Shown here in pieces: positions 45,318-56,000 of a stretch of 64,000 bases of DNA. The notes under the pieces are model-generated. The model was not told the origin of the DNA. It did no database searches and worked only from the letters and a program-made list of their open reading frames with translations. Position numbers and translations under genes: made by a program. The DNA comes from Candidatus Symbiobacter mobilis CR (lineage in GTDB: Bacteria; Pseudomonadota; Gammaproteobacteria; Burkholderiales; Burkholderiaceae_C), in contig NC_022576.1 of assembly GCF_000477435.1 (NCBI RefSeq), forward strand, positions 682,001 to 746,000, given 5' to 3'. The stretch's first letter is position 1, and every line of letters begins with the position of its first letter.

Positions 45318-46729
45318 CAATCCTCCCGCAAGCTTTTGCGGACCACAGTAGATACCGGGTCGAACAGGTATTGCAGCAGGGTTCTGCTGCCCCCGTCCGC
45401 ATAGACCTCCACCGGCATTCCGGGGACAACGTCCACACTCCCCAGTTTGCGCAACTCCTCGCCCGAAATCGCCACGCGCATCAGGTAGTAGGGTTCGCGC
45501 CGGTCGGGGTCGGTCAAGACATCGGCAGAGACGTTGTCCACCACGGCGAAGACGTCTGGGCTTGATCGCGCCTTGAACGAGGTGAATTTGACGTGCGTTT
45601 TCATTCCCCGGTGTACGCTGTCCACGTCGACGGGTCGAACATGCGCATCAATGACGAGCGTGTCACCTTCCGGTACGACATCCATCAATGGGCTACCAGT
45701 GGTCACGACTCCGCCGATGGTCGTGACCTTCATCCCCAGTACGACCCCGGCGATGGGGGCACGGATGATGGTTCGATCCAGCACGTTTTGCGCTGCCTGC
45801 AATTGGCTTTTGAGTTCGAGCAAAGTCTCTTGCGCTTCTGACAATTGCTTGGCCAGTTCCTGGTGCCACTCGCGTGCGACTTGCAGCAGGTTCAGACGCG
45901 ATTCGCCGATGGCGATCCGGGTTTCCGCAATGCTGGACGTAACGTTACCCAGTTCCCCCTGCTGCTGCGACAGTTGTTGCATGCGCTCCGCAACCAGGGT
46001 AGCTTCGACGAGACGTTTTTGCTGCAATCCCGTGAGCCTGCGCGTTTCTTCGGTCAGCATGGCCACTTGTTTGCGCAGCGTGTCACGGTACGCCTGCAAG
46101 CCTTGCAGCTTTTGTTCGAGCTGTTCGATGCGTTGCTGAGCAATGCGGGTTTTGCCTTCGTGCTCCAACCGCAGCACTTTGAACATCCCTTGCTGTAGGC
46201 GCAGCGCCTCGGCCACCTCGGTTTCTTTCGCGACTTGGAGTAGCTCTGCGCGAAAAACCAAATCCGGGCGCCCTTCCAGCAGCGATTGCAGTGCATCCAG
46301 CGCGGCGAGCTTGCTGAAATACCGCCAGCGCAGCGTATCCCGGTTGGCGCGTGCCTGCGTGTCGTCAAGCTCGACGAGGACGGCGCCGGCCTGCACCCGG
46401 GCGCCTTCCTTCACATGGATGGCATGCACAACGCCGCCTTCGAGATGCTGGATCGTCTTGCGCTGCGAATCGACGACGACAGTGCCCGGCGCGACGACGC
46501 CCTTGGACAGCGGAACGAAAGCCGCCCACAGAAAAAACACCCCCAGCACAAGCAGCAGCACAAGGCCAATGCGGGGTCGACGTTGGCTACGCACCCCCGG
46601 CGCCGGGAACAAAGCTTCGGTGCGTTGCACGAGCAAGGCCAATGCTTTGGGGGTGGAGTCGGAGGGAGGGTCGTTCCCTTTGTCGTCGCCTGGCTGGCGC
46701 TCCTTGTCGAGGAACTGGTTGTCGTGCAT
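45317..46729 (-). CDS. Type I secretion membrane-fusion protein (HlyD family)
   Basis: The adaptor bridges the inner-membrane ABC exporter and the outer-membrane TolC channel. One membrane helix (IGLVLLLVLGVFFLWAA, about 55-73) is followed by VVAPGTVVVDSQRKTIQHLE, the lipoyl half-motif. Long coiled-coil arms (Gln/Glu-rich, about 140-300) come next. RTIIRAPIAGVVLGMKV and the C-terminal beta-barrel part complete it. Start ATG overlaps the exporter stop as TGATG. It has 470 residues, typical of the PrtE/HlyD group. Confidence 0.95.
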   Translation of the reverse strand: MHDNQFLDKERQPGDDKGNDPPSDSTPKALALLVQRTEALFPAPGVRSQRRPRIGLVLLLVLGVFFLWAAFVPLSKGVVAPGTVVVDSQRKTIQHLEGGVVHAIHVKEGARVQAGAVLVELDDTQARANRDTLRWRYFSKLAALDALQSLLEGRPDLVFRAELLQVAKETEVAEALRLQQGMFKVLRLEHEGKTRIAQQRIEQLEQKLQGLQAYRDTLRKQVAMLTEETRRLTGLQQKRLVEATLVAERMQQLSQQQGELGNVTSSIAETRIAIGESRLNLLQVAREWHQELAKQLSEAQETLLELKSQLQAAQNVLDRTIIRAPIAGVVLGMKVTTIGGVVTTGSPLMDVVPEGDTLVIDAHVRPVDVDSVHRGMKTHVKFTSFKARSSPDVFAVVDNVSADVLTDPDRREPYYLMRVAISGEELRKLGSVDVVPGMPVEVYADGGSRTLLQYLFDPVSTVVRKSLRED

Positions 46730-48420
46730 CACACCCCCTGCGGCGCGAGTTTTTGCAGCAGCGGCTGCGGTGGCCCGAAGTAGGCCATTTTTCCCTGGGA
46801 CATCAGCAAGGCTTTGTCTGCATGGCGCAGCAGGCGCAGGTTGTGGGTGATGAGGACGGCTGTCGTTTTGCGGGATTTCAGCGCGACGATGGCAGCATCG
46901 AGCGCGGCGACGCCATCGGTATCGAGGTTCGAATCGGGTTCGTCCAGCACAACGAGCGCAGGGTCACCAAAAAAACACCGCGCCAACGCCACGCGCTGCG
47001 ACTGCCCTGCGGAAAGCTTGGTTCCGCCTTCGCCAAGGCGGGTGTCGTAGCCTTGAGCAAGCTGAAGCACCAAGTCGTGACAGCCAGCCACCTGGGCCGC
47101 TTGCAGCACGGATTCGGCATCAGCCTGCGTGAAGCGGGCGATGTTTTCCTGCACCGTTCCCGCCAACAATTCCACGTCCTGCGGCAAATAGCCAATATAG
47201 GAACCGAGGGCCTGTGGGCTCCATTGCGAGAGTTCCGCTCCATCAAGGCGCACCTTGCCCGCAGCGGGGGGCCACAGCCCGACGAGCGCACGCGCCAGGC
47301 TGGTTTTGCCCGACGCGCTAGGGCCAACGATGGCCAGCACTTCCCCGGCTTCGAGCGCAAACCGCACCCCATGCACCACGGGCTTGCGTGCGCCGAAAGG
47401 AACCAGGCTCAGTTCTTCCACGGACACCACCCCGGAGGGTTTGGGCAAAGGCATTGGGTCCGACACGACATCCAAACGCCCCAGCAGGGCATCGATGCGC
47501 CGCAGTGCCAGCCACCCGGCAAGAAACCCCCTGCTGGCTGCAAGCGTTTGATCAAGGGGGGCGATGGCCCGGCCAAAAATGATCGACCCCGCAATCATCA
47601 CGCCAGGGGATACCCCCGCATCGCGCAAGACCAACCAAGCGCCAACACCCAGCATGGCGCTTTGCATCGCAATACGAAAAGCCTTGGTGGTCGCGGAAAA
47701 GGCGCTCACCCTGTCCGCGCCGCTGGCGGACAGATCGACGGATTGCCGGTAGGTGTCCAACCACCGCTGACGTACCCGATCCATCATGCCGTGCGCCCAA
47801 ATGGCATCCACATTGCGCAAGCAGCCTTCCAGAAAACGCGATGCCGCGATTTGCTGTTTGCCGGTTTCTTCGATCAAGGGGCGAGACACTCTCTCGGCAA
47901 CGAAAGCCAACAGCACGCTGACCACCGTTCCCAGCAGTGCTACGGTGCCAAGCACGGGATGCAAAACGTAGAGCAACACCAGGAATAGAGGAACCCAGGG
48001 CAAGTCGAAGATCGCCATCAACGCCGGGCCGGAAAGCTGCGCACGAACGAGTTCGAGGTCGCGAATGGGCTGCGCTGTCGCCCCACCCTGGCGCAGTACC
48101 GCATCGCGAAACAGACTGGTGAATACGGAGTCGTTGACGAGATCATCGACAGCCAACCCCACGCCGACCAAAGTTCTCGCACGCATCCCTTCGAGCACCC
48201 CGTAGCTGGCGAGCAAAAACAGCGCGATGGCGGAGATGGCGAAAAGCGTTTCCTCGCTACGGCTGGTCAAGACCCTGTCGTACATCTGGAGCATGTACAG
48301 CGGAGAAGTGAGCAGCAGCACATTGATGAGCAGGCTCAGCCCCAGGGCGTGCCAGAACGCACGCCGCAGTTCTGCAGTCCATAACCGCTCGCGTACCAGA
48401 GGGGGGAGCCAGGCCGTCAT
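46729..48420 (-). CDS. Type I secretion ABC exporter (PrtD/LapB-like permease-ATPase)
   Basis: This fused membrane-ATPase half-transporter of 563 residues drives export of the giant adhesin. The membrane domain begins LGLSLLINVLLLTSPLYMLQ, with the QMYDRVLTSRS motif of the PrtD class. The nucleotide-binding domain has VGPSASGKTSLARALVG, LSAGQSQRVALARCFF and LVVLDEPDSNLD. There is no N-terminal C39 peptidase-like domain, so it is of the PrtD rather than HlyB kind. The start at ATG 48420 (MTAWLPPLVRERL) is preferred over the upstream ATG 48453. Confidence 0.95.
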   Translation of the reverse strand: MTAWLPPLVRERLWTAELRRAFWHALGLSLLINVLLLTSPLYMLQMYDRVLTSRSEETLFAISAIALFLLASYGVLEGMRARTLVGVGLAVDDLVNDSVFTSLFRDAVLRQGGATAQPIRDLELVRAQLSGPALMAIFDLPWVPLFLVLLYVLHPVLGTVALLGTVVSVLLAFVAERVSRPLIEETGKQQIAASRFLEGCLRNVDAIWAHGMMDRVRQRWLDTYRQSVDLSASGADRVSAFSATTKAFRIAMQSAMLGVGAWLVLRDAGVSPGVMIAGSIIFGRAIAPLDQTLAASRGFLAGWLALRRIDALLGRLDVVSDPMPLPKPSGVVSVEELSLVPFGARKPVVHGVRFALEAGEVLAIVGPSASGKTSLARALVGLWPPAAGKVRLDGAELSQWSPQALGSYIGYLPQDVELLAGTVQENIARFTQADAESVLQAAQVAGCHDLVLQLAQGYDTRLGEGGTKLSAGQSQRVALARCFFGDPALVVLDEPDSNLDTDGVAALDAAIVALKSRKTTAVLITHNLRLLRHADKALLMSQGKMAYFGPPQPLLQKLAPQGV

Positions 48421-48522
48421 GCGCCCATGCAATCTCCCGGCCCGACCCAGCACCCTGCAATGGGAGCCACATCACAACACGGGGAAGACCGGAATCGTTG
48501 CAAAACCACGTCGCTATAGCCG

Positions 48523-49911
48523 TCAGCGGCTGCGCGCAAAAGGATGGGGCAAGCCCAGATCCGGGCCAACAAAGTGCTCTGAAAAACCGGAAAAGACAGA
48601 GAGGCTCCAGGGCGCAGCAGGTTCGACAGGCTCCTGAGCAGGAGTAGCCTGGGACACCGTCAATGCGCCGGCCTCTTGCAACAGCCGCACCCATGCCAAG
48701 CGGCTTTGCCAAGTGGCTTCAACCCCCTGCACCCGGTTTTCCAGCGCATTTTGCTGGGCGCGGAGCCACACCAGGTGCGTGGTAGCGCCGCCTTGCACCT
48801 GCTCTTCCATCAAGGTCAACGCCGCTGCATCCTGTTGCTCGGCTTCTCGCCAGGATGCAGCCGCAGACTCGGACGCTCTCCATTGCTCCCAGGCCTCGGC
48901 TAGACGCTGATCCAGCATGCGCGTTTCCTGGTCGAGCGCGCTGCGGGCTGCCTGATGGCGCAAAGCCGCGCTTTGGGATCGGCTGATGGCGTTGCCCCCC
49001 TCGAAGAGCGGGATATCGACCCCGACGAAGACGGACTGTGAATCTGCCGACACCCCGCCGAATTCGCCTTTCTGCCCCTGCATCGTGACGTGCAGCCGAG
49101 GCCAGAGGTCAGTGCGAGCCACGGCGTACTCTGCTTGCGCAAGATCCGTCTGCGCACGGGCCTTGCGCAGTGGCGCAGCGCTGGCAGCGTTGTCCCGCAA
49201 GGCTTGGAAAGTGACCGGACTGGTCCACCAGGAACGCAAATCGTCATCCCGCAAGGGAACCAGGGACAGCCCCCCCGGAACCAGCCGCATCAAGCGGGAC
49301 TGGGCTGCGGAAAGCTGTGCCTGCGCCTGCGCCAGCAGCGCCGCAGATTGCGCAGCGCGGGACTGCACCAGGCGGCTTTCGCTGGCTGCGATGCCACCAC
49401 CAGCCACGGCGGCATGCACGGCATCGACTTGCTGGCGGATGTTGGATTGCAGGCGTTCGCGCAACTCTAGCGTGCCTTGCGCGTACTCCACGCCAAGCAG
49501 GGCTTCGAGCACGTCGGCAACGACTTGCTGCTCCACCAGCCCCACTTCCGCTGCATCGACGGTGGCAGCCGTGTTCGCCAATGCCAACCTTGCGGACTCG
49601 TGCCCAAAAAGCGGAATGGGCTGCGTCAGCTCCAGCCCGTAGGTTTTCTTGTCCCCTGCACGAACCAGCGGATCCTGACTGCGGCTGCTTCCCGTCGCGC
49701 CGGTGGCGCGCAACACAGGCAAATACAAGGATTTGGCCCCGCGTGCATCGACCAACCGGGACTCATGGGTGCTGCGGGCGGCCTGGACGCGGGGGTCTGC
49801 CTCGACTGCTGCGCGAATGCGGTCGTGCAGCGTCTGCGCGGTAGCGCCGTGGGCAACGAGCAGCAAGGCCCCGGCAACATACCAACCCACCCTACAGCCC
49901 AACCCATACAC
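48523..49911 (-). CDS. TolC-family outer-membrane channel of the type I system
   Basis: Two outer-membrane efflux-protein repeats are evident, with long helices rich in Ala, Gln and Glu (LRERLQSNIRQQVDAVHAAV, ARAQTDLAQAEYAVARTDLW). FVGVDIPLFEGGNAISRSQS is a typical strand-turn. A signal peptide is seen in GCRVGWYVAGALLLVAHGA, ending ATAQ. The frame is open to ATG 50040, but the first 43 residues are Cys/Arg-rich and unlike a signal; GTG 49911 gives a good N-terminus, so I placed the start there with moderate certainty. It lies between the adhesin and the exporter gene, completing a three-part type I apparatus. Confidence 0.88.
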   Translation of the reverse strand: MYGLGCRVGWYVAGALLLVAHGATAQTLHDRIRAAVEADPRVQAARSTHESRLVDARGAKSLYLPVLRATGATGSSRSQDPLVRAGDKKTYGLELTQPIPLFGHESARLALANTAATVDAAEVGLVEQQVVADVLEALLGVEYAQGTLELRERLQSNIRQQVDAVHAAVAGGGIAASESRLVQSRAAQSAALLAQAQAQLSAAQSRLMRLVPGGLSLVPLRDDDLRSWWTSPVTFQALRDNAASAAPLRKARAQTDLAQAEYAVARTDLWPRLHVTMQGQKGEFGGVSADSQSVFVGVDIPLFEGGNAISRSQSAALRHQAARSALDQETRMLDQRLAEAWEQWRASESAAASWREAEQQDAAALTLMEEQVQGGATTHLVWLRAQQNALENRVQGVEATWQSRLAWVRLLQEAGALTVSQATPAQEPVEPAAPWSLSVFSGFSEHFVGPDLGLPHPFARSR

Positions 49912-50061
49912 CTTCTTGCCGCCCGTCTTGAAGCGCCCAAGCTGCGTGAGGCAGCGAAGGGCTGTACACCGAAGGGCCAAAGAGGTGCCGATGCGTATGC
50001 ATGGCAAACATCGGTACCAAGCGCCAATCATTCCACCCACGCTTTCCTATCAAATCTAGAC

Positions 50062-53000
50062 CTATGGATGATCGGGCGGCGTATTCGACACCCATTCGAC
50101 TGTCGGCATGGTGGCCAGCAGCGCATCAGAAAACTCCACGCCTTCTTCGGCGACCACTGCGTTGAAGCCGACGATGGTGAATTCGTCAAGCAGGACGGAT
50201 TCGGCAGCGCCGAGATCCACGTACAACGCAGACATGCCATCGCCCTGCAACGCCACGTCGCCGAGGGCGTCGAGCTGTTCTGCGGTGAAGGTCAGTTTGG
50301 CAGAGGGGGCGATCAATGCGGAGATGGCTTCCAAGGCTACGTCAGTGAAATTGACCTCGCCAAACGCAACCAAGGTGTTGTTTCCGCCCCCGCCGTCGAT
50401 GCTGTCGCCAGGCACCACCTCGCTGTTTGTGCGGCCGTTGAGATCTTCTTGCGAGACAACGTCGGATACATCGACGCCTTGCACATTGCTGAAGTTGATC
50501 GCCGGATATTGGTCTAGCGCCGTCGTACCCAATACAACGATGAGATCGTCCCCATTGCCCGTCTGCACCACATCGGCACCCTCCCCTGCGCGGATGGTGT
50601 CACTGCCAGAGCCGGTTTGGATGGTGTCGTTGCCACCCCGACCCAGGATGGTGTAGTCGTCGATGCTGGTGTATTGGAAGGTATCTGCCCCGTCAGCGCC
50701 GGACAGGCCGATTTCTTCCTTCACATCGCCCGTATGCAAAATGGGGATTTCCTTCTCGAAATAACCCATCTCCTCGCTGCCCTCGGGCCGATCCTTCACC
50801 GATATAGAGATCTTGTAAGGCTCCACTTCGTGATCCAGGCTGAACCCAGGCTGGAGTTTGAGCTCGAGCGTTTTGGCATCCAGGATGATGCCCTCGCTCC
50901 ACACTTCCATGGTGTGGGTATCCCCCATATCTTGATCCACCACACGAATCTTGCCGATGACGGGGCCGGACTCGTCGTTCTCGTCGAAAGCCACGGGTTC
51001 CAGGATCAGATCCGTGGGCGCATCGTTCGCATTGGTGACAGTGATCGTGAATGTTTGCGGCGCGCTCGATAACCCCCCTGCATCGGTGGCCACGATAGAG
51101 ACCGTGTGCGTCTGCCCCGTCTCATAGTCCAGGGAGACCGCGCCACGCAAGCGCAATCCGCCACTTTCGATGGCAAACAATGCATCGGGGTCGGTGCCTT
51201 CAACGATGGCAAACGTATGGGTGTCATCAAGATCAATATCCGACACGATCAGTTCGCTCAGCCATGCACCGGGCTGGTTTTCAGCAATCGACAACGCGGC
51301 AGACATATTCCATGTCGGCGCTTCATTGACGTTGGTGACTTCGACGGTGAAGTCCTGGGAGTAGTCTCCACCCGCATCGGTTACCGTGATCGTCAAGGGG
51401 TAGGAGGCACCGGCTTCGTCCTCGAAATCCAGCGCAACACCGCTTTGGAGCCGCAACTGCCCGTTCTGTACCTCGAAGAGCGTGCTGGGCTGTGTTCCCT
51501 CGAAAACCTGCCATGTGTAGGTGTCTGCGATGGCATCCAGGTCCGTGACGCTTAGCGTCCCGACGACGGCGCCAGCAGCGTTTTCCGCAACGAACGGGTT
51601 GCTCAGCGTCAAGCCAGTGGGTGCATCGGGAGCATCAAGAACGGTAACAGTCAAAGGCGTCTGCGGCCCAGACAAATCGCCTGCGTCGTGCGGGATGACT
51701 GTCAGATTGATCGTTCGGGACGATTCGTAATCCAAGGCGACCCCCTCAAGCAACTGCAACTGGCCTGCCTCGTTGACAGAAAAACGCGACTCGCCAAAAC
51801 CCGGATCGCGGACTTCCCACCATGCGACCGTGTCACCCGCGTCGGGGTCTGCGACGTGCAACTGGCCCACTACCGCACCTGGGGAGTTTTCAGACACTTG
51901 GAGGGTACCGAAAGTCACCGCTGTCGGTGCCTCGTTGACATTCTGCACGGTGATCTCGAAAGAAACCGTCAGGAATTTGCCGTCCTTGTCCGTGGCAGTA
52001 ACTCTCACGGTAATGACTGGTTCCGCCTCGAAGTTCACTGCGCTACCCGCTTTGATAAAAAGCTGCCCCGTGGCATCAATGTCGAAGCGCGCATCATTGA
52101 CGGACCACTTCAACGTTTCATCTCCCACATCGGCGTCATACCCGGTAAAGGCTGCCACAGGCCACAGTGTGGGCGGTTCCCCCGGGTTTTCCGGGAAGGA
52201 GCTGATCCAAGCTGGGATGATGGCAGCCGGGGCTTCGTTCTCGTTGATCACAGTGATGGGGAAGGTGTTGCTTGCATAAGCCGCATCGTCCTGCGTGGCT
52301 GTTACCGTGAGCGACAGCGTGCCATCGGTTTCACTGTCTAGCGTAGCCCCCTCTCGCAGTTGCAATTGCCAGACAGCGCCATCGTCGCTGAGGGGAACCA
52401 CTTCGAAACGCCCATCGCTCACCGTCCATTCGTACGTGGTGACAGTGTCTTCATCGTGTACGGCCAACGCGCCGATGATCGCGCCGGGGTTGTTTTCGCG
52501 TACCGAAGAACCATCGAGTTCGAGGAATGTGGGGGGGTCGGCTTGGTCCGTGATGGTGATGGAGAACGTGCCCGCTACGGACAGCATTCCGGAATCGTAG
52601 GCCCAAACCGTCAACGGCAACGTGCCTTGGTTCGCTTCATAGTCCAGCCGAGCGCCTTCGGTAAGCCGCAGCATTCCGGACTCGTCGACGATAAAGCGCT
52701 CGTCGCTAAGCTGGAACCAATGCGTATCGTTGCGGTCGGGGTCGGCCACGACCAATTGCCCGACTACCCCGACTTCGGCATCGTAGGTGTTTTCAGGAAC
52801 GGTCTTCTGGTTGGTAAGCGTGACGGAAGTTGGCGCTTCGTTGACGTCGGATACCAGCAAAACATAGTCTTGCGACTGGATGGTGAATTCGCCATCCGTC
52901 GCCGCAAGGCGCACGGTCACGGAAGGCGTTGTGCCCATGGCTTCAAAGTTCAGCGGCTGCACCAGACGCAGGACGTTTCCATCGACTGCGAAACGCGGGT

Positions 53001-56000
53001 CATTCACGACAGAAATGGTCGGCTTGGTGCCATCGGGGTCGGCGGCAGTCAATTCGCCCAATATGACATCTGTAGTGTTTTCCTGCAGTCCCTCGGCCCA
53101 CAGTCCCAACTCTACCTTCGTCGGTGATTCATTGACGTTGCCAACGTAGATGTTGAAGGTCTGCGAAAGCTGCATGGTGGACGCATCGACGGCTGTCACC
53201 GTCAATGTCGCCACGCCGCTTTCCTCGAAATTCAGGGCAACACCCTCTTTTAGCTTGAGCAGACTGCCTTCCCCTACCTCGAAGCTGTCGTTGTCTACCT
53301 CCCACTTCTGCACGATCCCAAAATCAGGGTGCTGCACGGTAAGCCTGCCCACTTCGGAGCCTAGAGCGTTTTCCGCCACGTAGCTGGCGCTCAAAGCGAT
53401 GTCGGTCAGCTCTTCTTCCAGGTCATTGACGGTAATCGTGAACGTCTTGATGACGAGCAACCCATCGCTATCCTTGGCTTCGAGCTGGAGCGTGACGGCA
53501 GGCTCCGCTTCGTAATTCAGGCTTTGGCCTGGCTCGAGTCGCAACACGCCATTGACGACTTCGAAGCGGTCGTCGCCCTGGACGGTGATCACGTGGCCAT
53601 CGGCCTGATCCGCATCCGTCACGATGACATTCCCGATGTCCGCACCCACGGCGTTTTCGTCTACAGCGGTTGCCGCAAGCTGAATATCCGTCGGCGCAAC
53701 GCCCTCGCGGATGGCCTGCACGTCGAAGGTCGTTTCCAGGGTATTGCCCCCCTCGTCTGTCACGCGGATGGTGACGGGGTAGGTTCTTGCTTCGCTAATG
53801 CTTTGCCCCTCGGGCAGACGCAATACATTCCCATTGACGACAAAAGGACCATCACCCAGCACTTCATAGATCAGTTGCCCTTCCCCGTCAGGATCGATGG
53901 TAGTGAGGATGCCGATCACGGCTCCGGCTGCGCCGACCTGGATAGTTTGGGCAGAAAGCGAGAGCATGGTTGGCGCTTCGTCGACATTCGTCACTTCGAC
54001 TTCTACCGGCAGCTCTGTGGCATTGCCCAGCGGATCGGTGGCAATGACGGTGACGGTGAGGACGCCTAACTCGGTAGCTTCATAGTCGAGCTGTTCACTG
54101 GGCCGAAGTCGCAAATTGCCTTCTTCATCGACCACAAAGCGGGGATCGGGCACCGACAGGGAGACCTGCCCTCCTTCGGGATCCTCGGCGTCGATGCGAC
54201 CAACGATTGCACCCAAGGTGTTTTCCGCGACGGGCTGTTGATCCAACAACTGGAGGTCCGGGGCTTCATTGCTGTCGGTGACAGAGAGTGACAAGGTTTG
54301 CTGTCTGGTGGCACCCAGTGCATCTTTGGCAGTGATCCGCACCATCACTATTCCATCGTCGGTGGATTCGTAATCAAGGCTTTTGTCGGCCTTGAGTTGC
54401 AATGTCGAGCCATTGACGACCTCGAACCGATCATCATCATCGACGGTAAAAGTGTGGCTATCGCCATAGTCGGGGTCATTGACGTTCAGGATGCCAATGG
54501 TGACCCCAGCAACGTTTTCTGCAACACGCGAATTGGACAGTGCGATCGCCGTCGGTGCTTCGTTGATATCTCTGACGGTGACCGGGAATTCCTGGGTCAA
54601 TACCTCGTTCGTCGTGGCATTGGTCGCCTGGATATTGACTATGACTATGGACGTGGTCTCTGCATCGAAGCTCTGACCGGCTTTGAGCTTCAGCTTGTCT
54701 CCAACGATTTCGAAAACACTCTCGCCAACGACTGCGAAGGTGAAGATACCAGTAGCCCCAGGCACACTGAGCGTGCCAATTTCTGCACCAGCGGCGTTTT
54801 CCTCGACTTCACCAGCACTCAGGGCAATATCGCCGAGAGGCTCTTCGTTGACGTCGGTGACGGTGATCGTGAAGGCTTGCTGTTTGGTCAATCCGCCCGC
54901 ATCGGTAGCCGTGACGGTCAGTGGTACGGTACTAGCAGCCTCGAAATTCAGGCTTTGATCAGCCTTGAGCTTCAGCTTGCCCGCGACGACTTCGAAGCGG
55001 TTGTCGCTGACGGTGTAGGTATGGGTATTACCCGCGTCGGGGTCGGTGGTAGTCAGGTCACCAATCACAGCCCCGGCAGCGTTTTCCGCCACTGCCGTAG
55101 CAGACAAAGCCACTGCCGTCGGCGCTTCATTGACGTTCGTGACAGTGGTCGTGAAGGCTTGCTGTTTGGTCAATCCGCCCGCATCGGTAGCCGTGACGGT
55201 CAGTGGTACGGTACTAGCAGCCTCGAAATTCAGGCTTTGATCAGCCTTGAGCTTCAGCTTGCCAGCGATGACTTCAAAGCGGTTGTCGCTGACGGTATAG
55301 GTATGGGTATCGCCAGCGTCGGGGTCGGTGGTAGTCAGGTCACCAATCACAGCCCCGGCAGCGTTTTCCGCCACTGCCATAGCAGACAAAGTCACAGCCG
55401 ACGGTGCTTCATTGACGTTCGTGACGGTGAGCGTGAAGGTTTGCTGTTTGGTCAATCCGCCCGCATCGGTAGCCGTGACGGTCAGTGGTACGGTACTAGC
55501 AGCCTCGAAATTCAGGCTTTGATCAGCCTTGAGCTTCAGCTTGCCAGCGATGACTTCAAAGCGGTTGTCGCTGACGGTATAGGTATGGGTATCGCCAGCG
55601 TCGGGGTCGGTGGTAGTCAGGTCACCAATCACAGCCCCGGCAGCGTTTTCCGCCACTGCCATAGCAGACAAAGTCACAGCCGACGGTGCTTCATTGACGT
55701 TCGTGACGGTGAGCGTGATATCTGCATCTTTGGGCTGCTGCCCTTCGGCATTGGCAGTCACCTTCACAGTAACAGCAGACACAGTTTCGTAATCCAGGCT
55801 AATACCCGCCTTGAGCTTCAATGTGCCATCGACGACTTCAAAGCGGTCGTCTTCCACGGTAAAGGTATACGCAACGCCAGAAGCAGCACCGGTAACAGCC
55901 AAATCACCTATGGCAGCTCCAGGCTGGTTTTCCGCGACGGTGCTGGTAGAGAGTGTGATGTCCCCGGCTGGCTCTTCGACCACGTCCGTGACCGTGATCG

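Noticed and set aside
46351..47988. 545-codon plus-strand open frame
   Set aside because: It is antisense to the HlyD-like and exporter genes, Arg/Gln-rich without domains.
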